A DNA stretch of 64,000 nucleotides from Toxorhynchites rutilus septentrionalis (lineage: Eukaryota > Arthropoda > Insecta > Diptera > Culicidae): contig NC_073745.1 in NCBI RefSeq assembly GCF_029784135.1, positions 59,346,784 to 59,410,783 of the forward strand. The letters run 5' to 3'. Below, piece by piece: positions 21,178-33,913 of the stretch; position 1 is the first letter of the stretch, and every line of letters begins with the position of its first letter. Under the pieces are notes generated by a model, which did no database searches, had not been told where the DNA came from, and saw only the letters and a list, made by a program, of their open reading frames with translations. Made by a program: the position numbers and the translations under genes.

Positions 21178-22536
21178 GTCACAGGAGGGTTGTGCCCAAG
21201 ACACGACCGCATAGTTGACGTAGGATTCCGTTAGGCTATCTGCTGCACGCTGATTTTGGATACGTTTGAAGAATTACATTATTAAACTCTTCGATAATGA
21301 TTTGGCTCCGTTTTGTCTGCTTGTTAGGTATTGTTTGTTCACTTCACCAGTGTCCATAACCGAGTGATAATGATAGATTAGATGGCGCGTATCACGTACC
21401 AAAGCCGCCCTCTGTGGTCCTGGACGAGATGGCGCCTGTGTTATGTATGGATGAAATAAAGAAAAAAAAGCTCATCAAAGCAATATAAGATAATTTTCAT
21501 TATCGAATCCAATTTTTCTCACCAGAAAAAAGTGTTACTTTAGTATAGAGAAAATATATTTGAAATGGAAAAGTAATTTCATTCATAACTTTTTATTTTC
21601 TGAGTATTTATTCAACCCATTTCCTTTTCACTTTAAACCCAACGGAACACGATGCTACATGCCTCAATGCTAACAGCACCCAATACGTATGTAGAGCATA
21701 TGTGAAATCACTTTTTCGAATATTTCTTCATTTTTACAATTTTCCTCGTCGCATGAACTTTCCATGGGAGAAAAAAAATTGTTTCATATTTCAAGTCATT
21801 TTAACACAATAGCTACCATACACAATTTTACACTTACAGTTGTGCTAAAAGTTTTACGAAGCAACCAACATAAAAGTTCCAAATTTAAATTTTATTTATA
21901 TTCTATCAAGCATAAGTTCTATTCAGTTCATTGAAACATCATTCTTCAACCAACCCATCGAAAGATTCTTATTGGAACGGAAAAACACTCGTTCATCGCT
22001 CCCAACTTATTCGCCAGCACGTATGCAATCAGCAATGCCCACGCTAGTTACAATGAGCACTATCCATTTGTGCGCGTCGTTAGTTAAACTATCGAGGGTA
22101 TTTACATGCTGATTTCTCCCAGACACCATGGATTTGAAATCTCTGTTAGGGAATACATGTCGGTGGGAAAAAAATCTCCCCCTACTTTCATGTATCTGCA
22201 ATGCTAATTTCCCCTAGGCAGCTTGGTTTTGATGTCTCTGTTTGGGACCCGCCGCATATGTCATCAATTTCGACCTATCAGAAGTGGGTATTTCTGTTAG
22301 GATAGGGGTTGAGATTCTTCAATTGTTCGATAGTTAGTTTCATGACATATATTATTTCATTCAATGTAAAAAATTGTTATGGAGTGCTGAAATAGATTGA
22401 CGCAAAAATCTCATCAATCCATCATGAAATCACTGAACAATAAGCATTTGAAATTGGACAATTTTCACGGTGCGCTCGATTTTCGATTTTCAATTTGTAC
22501 CCCAATATGTTCCCGAAAGACGTAATCCTACGTCAA
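21178..22536 (-). mobile_element. HINE / Helitron2-like element (copy A)
   Basis: On the minus strand it starts TTGACGTAGGATTACGTC (from 22536) after a short T run and ends with the inverted repeat AATCCTACGTCAAC, a hairpin (21188-21208, GGTTGTG / CACGACC), CCTGTGAC and then T6. Both subterminal repeats carry the variant GGATT. About two copies of the 95-bp internal unit found three times at 35907-36175 lie at 22120-22260. No Rep/helicase. The target is A/T homopolymer on both sides. Confidence 0.62.
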
Positions 22537-23045
22537 AATTAGTTGTCAAACCAGCCATCAAATGTCATCGCGAATGGTCTTAAAACTATTTTTTGCTATT
22601 TTTTCTTTACCTATCGCTAAATGAAAAATTTGGGGAGTATTATACCTGGTATTCTATTTACTACGGCTTGTTATATTGGAAAAGTTTCTAGGGTTTAACC
22701 AGGGGTGGCATTCCGCTTTTCGAAACGAGTGATTTTTGTTCGTTTCGACCAAGGCGCCTCTATACATACCAGGTGAAACAATCATATGAAATGCACGTTC
22801 AGCCATATTAGAATTGCTGTCGGTATTGTTTACAAACAGCATCAGAACGCTGCCGGCGACGATGCTTATTCGAACGATGCCTACTATGTTCGGGTTTCGC
22901 GAATTTATGTGAAAAAGAAGGGATGATTTTGTAGAATTTCATTCTCATGTCCACTACTTTCGCATGTGAAAATGCAAGAATGGCGTAGTTTCACGAATCG
23001 CCATTTTCATATATGAGTATTTATATTTGTAGAAATAATAATTAT
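22537..23045. other. unassigned repeat-like spacer
   Basis: Contains GACCAAGGCGCCT (22747), a word also found near 18407 (ACCAAGGCGCCTAG) in a similar setting with TTGTTTACAAACA close by, so some of this belongs to an unidentified repeat family. No gene. Confidence 0.3.
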
Positions 23046-23049
23046 TTAA

Positions 23050-23180
23050 TTTACTTGTGTTACAGTTTAAAATGCCACAGATTGATGTTTGGTGAAAACT
23101 GCTCCGATGTGGGTTCGAACTCCGGTCGTCTGGATTATCATCCACCAGCTATCTCGCGCGGCTATCTGAAATTTAATTCA
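23050..23180 (-). mobile_element. tRNA-derived SINE-like segment
   Basis: On the minus strand TAGCTGGTGGATG fits a polymerase III A box and AGTTCGAACCC a B box, about 30 bases apart, as in a tRNA-derived SINE head. The same segment is found at 29840-29945 with a few changes. The folding is too poor for a working tRNA gene. The right boundary is cut by the foldback element at 23203 in this copy. Confidence 0.4.
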
Positions 23181-23202
23181 ACAGCGGTTAAAACTCATAC
23201 AT

Positions 23203-23772
23203 ATGATTCGATAGGTGACCGGAATAAATCGCCACAGTAAACAACTGCAACAGAAACAACCGCTTAGAAAAAGTGTAGTAGGCTAGAAATATTTGGCGCG
23301 GGAAAAACATCATGTGCCTCACATTTCTATTATAAATTTATTCTCTTGTTCTCGTTTTTCGAAATTTATTCTGAGGACAATGTAATGGGGACGAAGTCCC
23401 CATTTGGCGAGGATAAGGAATCGAGGCGGCCCATGCCGCCAAGATGACGCAATCCGAGTCCACCGCCGACCCGCCGTCGGAAGCGGCGGTGTCTCGCACG
23501 CAAACCTGGGATCCACTGATTGCCCGGTTAGTTTGAAACATAGGATACGATCCTTTAGCAATGTCCGACCGAGCTCTAGCGAGCGTCGGACGGTATACGT
23601 CTGCCCGGGGCGTTACGTTTGCCTGGGGCGATACGTTTGCCCGGTTAATTCTTGTTTTGAAATACAATACCGCGCCACAATATTTATAGCCTACTACACA
23701 TTTTATAAGCGGTGGTTTCTGTTGCAGTCGTTTTCTGTGGCGATTTATTCCGGGAACCGATTCGATATGATA
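23203..23772. mobile_element. foldback element with ~95-bp TIRs and GC-rich hairpin core
   Basis: Bases 23203-23300 are inverted at 23675-23772 (shared CGGAATAAATCGCCACAG and GTGTAGTAGGCTA). The interior (about 23380-23650) is GC-rich and packed with short perfect stems, for example AATGGGGAC/GTCCCCATT at 23386, GGCGGC/GCCGCC near 23427 and CACCGCC/GGCGGTG near 23460-23490. The copy of the surrounding repeat at 29840-29960 lacks this block, which fits insertion of a separate element. No transposase. Confidence 0.6.
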
Positions 23773-24578
23773 TAACCTAATAATTCTATGCAGTAGGATC
23801 AGTCATTCCTGGTTGCCGATTTCATTATTTAACTATGTTCCAAAGAAAAGGATCTTTGATTTCCCTATCATAGAAACCAAATATATAATATCATTGAACT
23901 GGAAGAAAAAAAATGAATATCAATGAAACTATCTTAATTTTAAATTATTTTTATTACAATTTTCCCTGTACAATTTGTTTTCACAAGCATATCCAACTAA
24001 ATTCTGAGTACTATTTTAATAAATATAATAAATCAATCTGGCAACCAAATTCGATGTGGTGTATATATGGCGTTCAATAGCGTAGTTCATTTCGTTTTGC
24101 TGCATGTTCCATTGCCGTTGTTTTTTCATCGAACATCAGCAATTTCGAGTGCATTTCATCATTTCGAGTGCATCCGCATTTCATTGACATTTCAATATGA
24201 TGTAATATGTTCTTTATTAGGATCTAATATGATTTACTGTTTCATGATTTTCTTCAGCATGCAACACGATTTACTACAGTACTGGTTCGATTAAAATTAT
24301 TCGCTTATACGACACACAAACTGCATCAGCGTAATATACGCATATGATGCGGATTAAATATATTTTACGACAATGTACATCATAAAATCGATGTTTATTA
24401 TACCGAATTGCGACATAATTTGATAATGGTATATAAAATCGAGTTTCTACATTTTATGCGATTTCAAATATACACGATACATACTTTGATTGATATTATA
24501 TGCGATTATGATTTATTCTGATTTCTTGTAAGACTTAGAACGTGCAAAATTATACGATTTAATGTTTGCTGGGCTGTC
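23773..24578. mobile_element. right part of the repeat also present at 29401-30362
   Basis: From about 24165 to 24578 the sequence follows 29955-30362 closely, ending in the TIR CGATTTAATGTTTGCTGGG. Together with 23050-23180 it forms a longer, interrupted version of that element. The region 23773-24164 has no counterpart and no gene. Confidence 0.5.
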
Positions 24579-24968
24579 ATACATTTATACTAGCGCCTTG
24601 GTTTCGACCACTTTTACCATTCAAGTGCGCTACACATACAGCGTCACCGTCCCGTCAACTATTCTCTTGAGCGGACCTTACACGGTCAAATTTATTGACA
24701 ATATGATGACATTTGAGAGCATAATGACAGCTGAACATGGCCGACAACGCAGAAATCCGGATTTTCTGATTTTCGGGCATCAATATCGTGACGTTTCATA
24801 TGGATGCATGATGATGACGTTTTACCTCACGGACTTCCAGACTGAGTTGCCAGATTTGCAAGCGGACATTTAATGTTTGTTAGTCTTTTTTGCGATTGCA
24901 ATTAAAATTAATAAACTTCTGAAATTGTAGGAATCATAAATGAAAGCTTTCGGTTTGGAAAACTGATA

Positions 24969-25194
24969 CAGTAATTTACATTTAATGCGACATGCCGAGG
25001 AACCACTCAGTGTCGCATTGGAGGCGATTTGACCTGTAATTGGACATTGAAGATGAGAGTGGTACAGCGTCGACGTCTGGCGGCGAATTTCAATGTGGGG
25101 CCATAATTTGGGCCCGAACTCGATGTTTACAAAAATGTCTAACTAAACGTGTCGCATACAATTAGAAAAATGTCGCATTAAATGTAAATTACTG
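24969..25194. mobile_element. 226-bp MITE with perfect 24-bp TIRs and TA target
   Basis: CAGTAATTTACATTTAATGC begins the left TIR; the right end is its exact inverse over 24 bp. TA lies on each side (24967-24968, 25195-25196). The tandem partner copy at 26471 shows the empty site with a single TA, which directly proves insertion and TA duplication. Confidence 0.9.
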
Positions 25195-25406
25195 TACCTA
25201 AAATAGCAAAATACAGTACTTTTCGCGATACAAATCGAAACCTCAAAGTAAACTGACAATGTGATGGTGAGAGAGTGAATGTCATTTTTTGCGCTAGCGA
25301 GCGGGGTCTAAGTTGTGTGTTTCTTCACACTCCGCTATAAAATTTGGAGAATGAGAAGATCTGGGAAAATCACAGGTGAAAAAAAATCACGTGTTAATTG
25401 AAGTTA

Positions 25407-25541
25407 CAGTAGAATCCCGATTATCCACGAATAGTCGGGATGATGTTTAAACATAGAAACTATATTTTATCAATACAGAAATAGATACAGATACAGATAA
25501 TCGAGGTACAGATACAGATACAGATAATCAGGGTTCTACTG
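25407..25541. mobile_element. pogo-like MITE, internally deleted
   Basis: The ends CAGTAGAATCCCGATTATCC and its inverse GGGTTCTACTG match the longer element at 26714-27052 at the corresponding place in the second tandem copy. Most of the interior is lost and replaced by a GATACA repeat. Insertion thus preceded duplication of the 1.5-kb unit. Confidence 0.65.
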
Positions 25542-26180
25542 TCATAGTCTTATTTATCGAATAAAAACATTTGCTTGCAGATAATATATTTTATATTTTC
25601 GCAATCTAAAATAATCTGGCATCCCTGAAACTGAAAGGATCAGTCTGTATTTGTGAAGCGAGTATTATGATGTGTTTTTGAGAAGGAAAAACGAGTTTTA
25701 AAGTGTAAATTATTAATGAAAATTAACTTTTCCAAATCAAATTAGTATTCTATGTGAATGCAAATCACTTTTTTTCTGCAAGTGGTGAGAAAATCCCATA
25801 CAAAAATTGTATCTGAAACTGACGTTATATAATAATAATAAATTTTAGTAGGAATATCTGAAAATTCATAGAAAATAGGTTAAGTCAGAGTTAGGACTAC
25901 GCGCTTCAACTAATTAAATAATACCAAGTAGATATTTTCATTCAAATTTTACCAATTGAAAATTGCCTTTTAGCCTTCTAATCTGATGGAGAATAGTTTG
26001 GATCCCAAACACGAATGTCGCCACTAGCCATCGCGGATATTTTCGTTGTCTCGGGTTGAGGGCGATATTGACCGTGTAAGGTGGCAAAATATTGATTGAG
26101 GTTAGATCGGATGTCGAAAGCCTAGCTGTCACGATATTGAAGACACTTATTGTCAATCAGTTTGATCGTGTAAGGTGCCC

Positions 26181-27693
26181 ATTACACGGTCAAATTTATT
26201 GACAATATGATGACATTTGAGAGCATAATGACAGCTGAACATGGCCGACAACGCAGAAATCCGGATTTTCTGATTTTCGGGCTTCAATATCGTGACATTT
26301 CATATGGATGCATGATGTTGACGTTTTACCTCACGGACTTCCAGACTGAGTTGCCAGATATACAAGCGCACATTTAATTTTTGTTAGTCTTTTTTGCGAT
26401 TGCAATTAAAATTCACGAACCACTGAAATTGTAGGAATCGTAAATGGAAGCTTTTGGTTTGGAAAACCGATACTTTGAATAGCAAAATACGGTACTTTTC
26501 ACGATACAAATCAAAACTTCAAAGTAAACTGACAAAGTGATGGTGAGAGAGTGGATGAAACTTAACGTTTTAGGAATTTTTTAACGTTGAACTCGGTCAT
26601 TCTTTGCGCTAGTGCGCGGGTTGTGTGTTTCTTCACACTCCGCTATAAAATTTGGATAATGAGAAGATCTTGGAAAAGCACAGATGAAAAAACATCATGT
26701 GTTACTTCAAGCTACAGTAGAATCCCGATTATCCGCGGAATAGTTGGGCAAACTCACCGCGATTAACGAAAATCGCGGATGACCCATTAAAGGATAAAAA
26801 ACATGCAAACACAAAAAGAGATGTTTCAACATATAAACTATGTTCTATCAATACAGAAATCAATCAATTATCCATCTATAAGGTCGTGTACACCAGTGGC
26901 TAAATAATGTAAAAGCCATGATCACAACAAAAGAGCATGGGCCTACCACTCACTAACAAATTCCGGAAAGGCCTATTGATTTACTATGGAACTCGCAGTC
27001 ACGAATAATCCGCAGGGCGGATCACCCGCTCGCGGATAATCGGGGTTCTACTGTCATAGTCTCATTTATGGAATAAAAACATTTGCTTGCAGATAAAATA
27101 ACCTGCATATATTTTCGCAAACTAAAATAATCTGGCATCTCTGAAACTGAAAGGAACAGTCTGTATTTGTGAAACGAGTATTATGATGTATTTTTGAGAA
27201 GAAAAACCGAATTCTAAAGTGTAAATTATGAATGAAAATTAACTTTTACAAATCAAATTAGTATTCTATGTGAATGCAAATCACTTTTTTCCTGCAAGTG
27301 GTGAGAAAATCTCATACAAAAATTATGTCTGAAATTGACGTTATATTATAATAATACATTTTAGTAGGAATATCTGAAAATTCAGGGGAAATAGGTTAAG
27401 TTAAGGTTAGGACTACGCGCTTCAACTAATTGAATAATACCAAGTAGATATTTTCATTCAAATTTTACCAATTGAAAATTACCTTATAGCCTTCTAATCT
27501 GATAGAGAATAGTTTGGATCCCAAACTCAAATGTCGCCACTAGCCATCGCGGATATTTTCGTTGTCTCGGGTTGAGGGCGATATTGACCGTGTAAGGTGG
27601 AAAAATATTGATTGAGGTTAGATCAGATGTTGAAAGCCTAGCTGTCACGATATTGAAGACACTTATTGTCAATCCGGTTGATCGTGTAAGGTG
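26181..27693. mobile_element. 1.5-kb element, second of a tandem pair
   Basis: Matches 24669-26178 over its full length except for the nested elements, including the terminal GATCGTGTAAGGTGC. The two copies share one junction (GGTGCCCATTACACGG), which suggests either duplication or back-to-back insertion. Confidence 0.6.
26714..27052. mobile_element. pogo-like MITE, full length
   Basis: The TIR CAGTAGAATCCCGATTATCC matches the inverse right end, which reads CGGATAATCGGGGTTCTACTG apart from single-base changes. TA lies on the left (26712-26713); the right TA is mutated. The interior contains a second inverted pair around GCGGAT. No coding capacity. Confidence 0.75.
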
Positions 27694-27856
27694 CCCATTG
27701 GACTTATTTTGCCGACGTCAAAGTTGCCGGTGATTGTGTGTGTGAATGCTACCATACGATTCCCATGGGAGAATATTTGACATTTCATTCCTTCACGTTG
27801 ACTTCACGGTGCACTTAAGGATCTCGAAGTGAGCCCGAAACGAGTGAAACGAATAA

Positions 27857-28817
27857 AGGCCCATTTATACGTTGCTAGTAGCTGACTTGACAGTGAGCAG
27901 CTACTGGGCCGGTGAACTCGCTTAACAATTGGTTGACTCGCCTTGTCCGTTCACACAGTGTGAGCTGCTGACGAGAAACTAGATACTACTGCATTGGCTT
28001 ACCAGGGATGCCAGATAATTTGAAAATATCCATCAAATAGTCAGAAACAGCAATCAGGCCGTATTTGACAGATGATTGATCCGAAATCGACTTCTCTATT
28101 GGCAGTTTTCGTCTCAGGTTTTCAGTTGCATTTATTTTATTTAGTTGCACAATTTTATCGCGAAATACACGCTGACCGTGTATAAAAATACTTTGTACTG
28201 AATTTCTTCGAACTGAAGGTACTATCCGAAAAAGCAGAAAGGCAAAAGGATTTGGGCCAAGAATTGGATGCAAGGAAAAGGAGCAACAAATAAAATTTTG
28301 AAGGCACTCTACGATGATGACCCTCTAGAGTACATAGCAGTGTTGAGAAAAACACCTGAATAAGTGGAAACACTGTTGGATTTCATTGGTCCAAAGACAC
28401 AAAGCCAAGCTACACTCATGAGGTACGCTATACCTGCAAGAGTGAAATTAAAAAACGATATTTTTAGAATCTCGAAAGCATTCATAGCTAAGATAATTCC
28501 AGAAGTATGTAATTCTATAAATGGCAATTTAAAAGATATTTTTAAATTTTATTTATTTCACCTTGCCAGCAGCTTCGTGTACCAATTTATGAAATAAAAA
28601 TGATTGTTAATTTGCGGGTGCAATAAATACGCGTCCAAAATTAAAATAATGAATGAAAATGTACTTTTTTAAATCGAATATGTAGTCTGTTTCCTAGAAC
28701 AATACTTTGTTTGCAAGTCGTGAGTGAATTTTGAATGAAAATTGTGCCTGATAATGATTTTATATTAGAGATTCTCAAGAAAACTATATCAAAATAACAA
28801 CGATTTCGTTTAGAAAT
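27857..28817 (+). mobile_element. PIF/Harbinger-type element, 3' truncated
   Basis: It begins AGGCCCATTTATACG after TAA, like the copy at 3863, and runs in parallel with it to a break near 28817, where a palindrome-derived segment starts. Internal transposase remains are described separately. Confidence 0.65.
28225..28597 (+). pseudogene. PIF/Harbinger transposase, internally deleted
   Basis: Translation gives an N-terminal DDDPLEYIAVLRKTPE, a stop, then VETLLDFIGPK and AIPARVKLKND, followed directly by AFIAKIIPEVC. Compared with the copy at 866, which has extra residues with LASGISF between these two blocks, some 25 residues are deleted here. The DDE domain is absent. The frame downstream of the stop stays open to 28597, a curiosity without functional meaning. 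Confidence 0.7.
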
Positions 28818-28930
28818 AAGTTTTAGTGTGAAACTAATTTCATATCCAGATGTCGACACCGTACCGTTGTCATCACGGATACATTTCATTTCGTTTCCAC
28901 CGTGAAGTGTATTCGAGAATCGGGCCCTAT
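28818..28930. mobile_element. half of a 100-bp palindromic MITE
   Basis: ATTTCGTTTCCACCGTGAAG and the end reading ATTCGAGAATCGGGCCC match one arm of the palindrome at 49101-49206. The other arm is strongly altered. Confidence 0.45.
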
Positions 28931-29400
28931 ATGTTTTTTTTACAATTTGCATGTTCCCAAAAACGTGTTACTTTTACATAGGATACGGATACCGAATAGG
29001 ATACAGAAAAGTTAACTTTAAGTCTTAATTTAAATTGCAAAAGTGTGTTCATTCTAGCGAATTGGGGGGTGAGCGGATAATATGGGTTTACAAAAGGAAT
29101 AAGCTCACTTTAAAAATAAAAATTATTAATTAAATTTTTTTTTCCCAAATCAAATTACATGCAAACCTTTCCCTATCCCCTGCATAAAAAAGTCGCATGA
29201 AAAAAATTGTGCAAAACTTCACCAGCAGCTTTAAAAAATCGTGTTCGGTACACATTTCGAAAAGAAACTTTTTGTGTGCGGTAGATAGGGACCGCATGAG
29301 AAAAGGTTTCTCCCAAGAAAATAACCCAAATCCACGCCATTCACCGTTCAATTCCCTTTTGTTTCCCTACTTTGCGATGGGACACTTTGCCTTCTCGGTT
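28931..29400. other. AT-rich spacer, no gene
   Basis: Open frames of 72-73 codons overlap on both strands around 29130-29415 and have no recognisable domain. Confidence 0.35.
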
Positions 29401-30362
29401 CCCAGCAAACATTAAATCGCATAACAAGCGTATATATAACATCATATGCCCTAAAATTTGGTTGGCACATAATGCGCCTAACTGGCATATCCATGCAAAA
29501 GTGGAGGCCATATACATACATGGCAAATGCTTACCGAATTTGTTTGGATGAATATGCAACTTTGACCGGCTATAATAGCGATTATGTTGAAATTGAATTG
29601 CGATCTAATATGAATATATTCATGAATTGTCAAAGCGCCAAATACGACTTTTGCCATACTCATATACGATTTATTACAGACATAAAAAAAACAAATGGCG
29701 CAAAATATTTTCGTTAAATGTTTATTATAACCTCACGAATCACCATTTTTATATATGAGTATTTATGTTCGTAGAAATAATAATTGAATGATTGACTTAT
29801 GTTGGGAGTGGAATATGAATGTTTAAAATGACACAGATTGATGTTTGGTGAAAACTGCTCCAATGTGGGTTCGAACTCCGGTCGTCTGGATTATCATCCA
29901 CCAGCTATCTCGCGCGGCTATCTGAAATTTAATTCAACAGCGGTTAAAACTTTCGCGTGCATCAGCATTTCATTGACATTTCAATATGATGTAATATGTT
30001 CTTTATTAGGATCTAATATGATTTACTGTTTCATGATTTTCTTCAGCATGCAACGCGATTTACTACAGTACTGAATCGATTTAAATTATACGCTTATACG
30101 ACACACAAACTGCATCAGCGTAATATACGCATATGATGCGGATTAAATATATTTTACGACAATGTACATCATAACATTGATGTTTATTATACCGAATTGC
30201 GACTTAATTTGATGATGATACATAAAATTGTGTTTTTATATTTTATGCGATTTCAAATATACAAGATACATACTTTGATTGATATTATATGCGATTATGA
30301 TTTATTCTGATTTCTTGTAAGACTTAGTACGTGCAAAATTATACGATTTAATGTTTGCTGGG
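29401..30362. mobile_element. 962-bp non-autonomous element with CCCAGCAAACATT TIRs
   Basis: The left end CCCAGCAAACATTAAATCG is exactly the inverse of the right end. It includes the SINE-like segment also found at 23050-23180. No transposase frame. The target duplication is unclear (TT on both sides). Confidence 0.65.
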
Positions 30363-30999
30363 TTGCGCGTGGCTGTTTTGTGAAATGCATATGAACCATC
30401 GCAAAAACTAAATGGACGCACAAAAAAAAATTCGCACAAAAACAGATTTTACTGTAGTATTCTATGTAAATGAAAATCATTTTTGCTTGCAAGTGATGAG
30501 AAAATATCCTACAAAAATTGTGTCTAAAGATAATTTTATATTATATAATGGAAACGTTGGTTTTGTTGATATCTGAAAATTTATAGAAAACAGTTGAAAT
30601 TAGGGTCAGGACAACGTGCTTAAAAATCATAAAAAAAATTTCATACAAATTTTAGCAATTTAAAACTGCCTCCGGGCAACTAATCTGATAGAGAATAGTT
30701 TGCTCCATACAAACTAATGTTATATCCAGATACCGCCATATCGACATCGTCATCGTGAATTGTCAGTATCGCTTCCCAAATTCGGAAAACGAAGTTCAAT
30801 TTCGTCAACGAAAGTAATTAAGGTATAATATTTTCCAAATACTCCTTGACCCCAAACGAACCGTCAATTTGAAAACAAAGTTCGTTCAGTTTGCTTATCC
30901 ATGCTGATTACGTTTGAGTGACGCTCGTTTCCAGCCCTGAAACGAACACTCAATGCATCTGCACCGAGCAAGTTACTTTATAGGCAGGTAACCGCAATC
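30363..30999. other. spacer, no gene
   Basis: Part of 30420-30700 resembles the stretch at 25730-25990 and 27240-27490 (TATTCTATGTAAATGAAAATC-like words), so it is probably a diverged relic of the same 1.5-kb element. Confidence 0.35.
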
Positions 31000-31390
31000 C
31001 TAACTTTTCGGCTGAGTTAGTGGTGGAAAAATATTAAATTCGTTATTGTGTCGCTCTGCTTGGCCATTCTCAACGAACTAACCTTCGGTATAGTGTGTGA
31101 GAACAGCTGTACCTCTGCCCCATAAACATTGCACCAACTCGCGGCAGTGTGTGCGTGTGCTTGTGTGTTTTCTTGCACAGAGTTTGACAGCTAATCCTAT
31201 TAGAATCGCATCCGAAAAAAAAATCTCGTTCTCGTGTAGTGCTGCGCCCGGAAAAGTTCTGATTCAGATTCTTTTCTTCCCGTTTGTCGGTTTAGTGTAT
31301 ATCAGTGGTGTTAAAATGTGTCTTTTCTACTAAAAACGTGACTGAATTAAGTGCAAATCAAACCACACACACTGTTGTTTGGCTGCAGGT
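31000..31390 (+). other. low-repeat block with a possible splice donor
   Basis: Unlike its surroundings this stretch is not repeated elsewhere in the window and is rich in GTGTG and CA words, as in insect 5' leader sequences. It ends in CTGCAG followed by GTAATT at 31390, an acceptable 5' splice site. No open frame of note. This is only a hint of a non-coding first exon. Confidence 0.25.
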
Positions 31391-33432
31391 AATTTATTTT
31401 GTTCTGTTCCATCTACATTCACATTTGCTCTGCGGCACTTTTACCGATGGCCGATGGGAAATGCTTTTTTTCTGGGATAAAATTTCTGTTCTATCTGAGG
31501 TTCTGAATGGCTCACTGAACAGATCAGGAAGAGAAATTACTTGTATGTTCAATTGGGGGAAGTGGGTTGTGATGGCTCTGCCCGTATGGTCGGTTGGCTG
31601 TCGGGAAAAATTTGCTTCATTTCTAACCAAGAGCAACAATATCACACACCTGGGGTGACTGCAAAATATCAGAAATAGCGGAGAATGTTGTGCAATAACA
31701 TTAGCAATTATTCAGCGCACCTGAAGGTCAGAAGATAACGATTTGCTCGATTGGAAAGTAAACAGATTTCTTTATGTTTACGCGCCACGAGAAAAGGTAT
31801 TTAAATGGGAGAGTAACAGAGAATGTCGCCATATTGCTGAGGTATAATTGATTTATTGGAATAATTACGGGATATTCTAGGAGCTGGTTCAGAAAGCTTT
31901 TTTGCTTGTATCTTATTCAATTGCAAATTTCTTCGAATGTCTGGCGTTTGTTTCAATTTCTATTTATTGGAAATACACTATTGTTATCAAAATCGAGAAG
32001 CCCACCAGTGAATCCCTTATCAGCATATTATATTATGTAGCTACATTTGCGAACATATGTATACCATCTAGCTGGATCTGAAATTGAGAGGATAGTCACG
32101 TTGGTAGTCTTGAGTTTAGAGTTCCGTTTGCGAGTTTCATTTAGATGCAACAAATATTTTTCAAAAAATTCAAATTATTAATCAAAACGAACTTTTCTGT
32201 ATCAGATAAGTGTTCTATGTAAAGGAGTTCCTCTAGGTTGCAGGTGGTGAAAAACCATGAACGAAAATTATGTCTGATAACGTTATATTAAGTAACTCCA
32301 CGGCCCAATCACCCAAAAAACGACCGATTTTGAGGCGGCCTTCCGATTTTTAAAATCTTGTAGGGTAAATGATGTTGGTTTGTCTGATATAGGGTATTTT
32401 CACGCAACTAATAAATGCAAATCGATTTTCATAAAAATTAAATGCAATCAAGACGAGTTTGGATTTGTTGAAAAACCACAAGTTTCTATTTTAATAATAC
32501 CATAAGGTCGTTTAATTTTTCAATTTTTTAATGTTTTCAAACGATTTTTTTTTCAAAGAGAAATTATGATCATGGTTTGTCGGGCTTTGAAAATCACCAT
32601 TTTTGAACGAATATGATCGAATTCTCAAGTAGATATTGCATTTCTCATTTTACTGAGTTTACTGCCATAAAACTGGTCCATTCATAATTTAGGTTTTTTT
32701 AGAATATTGATTTTTCTTGGTTATTTTGAAGGTGAACAGCACTCAACACAGAGAAACATTATATCTGCTACGCGCGAAGAACACCATAAACAAACTACAA
32801 CGTCCTAAGCGGACGCCATAGTAACCAACATCAGTGCATTGGACAAAACATGATCAGAACTGAAGCATGTCAAAAATTTAATTTAAATAAAAATTATTGT
32901 GAACTCATATCATCAACATTTTATCCAGATTCATCGTTTTCGTTTCGTTTAACAGGTCTTGGAGACGGTAATGAGGTGTTATTCTCAGAAGATTCGTTTC
33001 AAGATATTTTTGTATGATGATTTTTTGTCTGTTTACGTTTCGATAACTCCTAAATGATCTGATCTCATCCTCGGGACTAAGCAAGTGTACCCCCTCTCAG
33101 ACTACCATCCCTGAAGACAGTTCTAAGTTTGTTCTCAATCTCAATGAGAATAGTTGATTGCTGATTGTATGAACCACTTACTCTTAATCGATCAGCATTA
33201 TAATTATTTCAATATTCTTACAAAAATCTCATTATAACATAACAGTTATCAGATTTTCTTTCAGCTTCCTTGTAGAAAACACGATACACTGTTAAATAGA
33301 ATATTTATTCTAAACGAAAAACTTAATATTCGTTCAGAATTTGCCGTTTCTCTTAATTTTGAATTTGCTAATAAAGAGGCGAATATCCGGCCTTGAAGCT
33401 GTTGGCTCAAATGAGGGGCGCGTTGACACTAA
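31391..33432. other. long AT-rich stretch without a gene
   Basis: I see no protein domain, RNA gene or clear repeat over these 2 kb. Frames of 83 and 117 codons near 31305-31658 overlap each other on opposite strands and look accidental. Confidence 0.4.
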
Positions 33433-33913
33433 GGAGCTGTCCACATACCACGTGGATAACTTTAGGGGGGTAGGGGTTACGGAAATGTCCACGCTTGTCC
33501 ACGGTGATGGGGGGAGGGAGTATAGACAATGTCCACGTGGACACTTTAAATAAATCATTTTCAAAAAGTACACTTTTTTTAAACAATTTCAAAAAATTTC
33601 TGCCACCGTGAGTACTTTGTATTTGTAAATGAAAGGATTCTTCTTCTTCTTCTTTTTGGCTTTAAGAGGGTTTAAACTTTGAAAGGATTGAATAGTCTGA
33701 GAGACCTACCCGTCCGAACATTCATATTTTTCTCATATCGTTGAAGTCCTTCACTAGAATTTGTATTCTGCAAAAAAAAACTGATGAAATGAGTTCATTC
33801 AATCTATTTCCATTGGAAGTAGATAAACAAATCGACATTTCATATCATTCGCGACTGAATTTGCGTAAATCGATATCACTATATTATCTTAAATATCGAT
33901 ATAATCTTAAATA

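Larger units (their letters stand above)
24669..26178. mobile_element. 1.5-kb element, first of a tandem pair
   Basis: It starts CCTTACACGGTCAAATTTAT and ends with an inverted version (TTGATCGTGTAAGGT). A second copy follows at once (26181-27693) in the same orientation with high identity. It contains a nested MITE at 24969-25194 that the second copy lacks, and a shortened pogo-like MITE at 25407-25541. No transposase frame is recognisable; the open frames of about 62-103 codons are not conserved between the copies. Confidence 0.6.
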
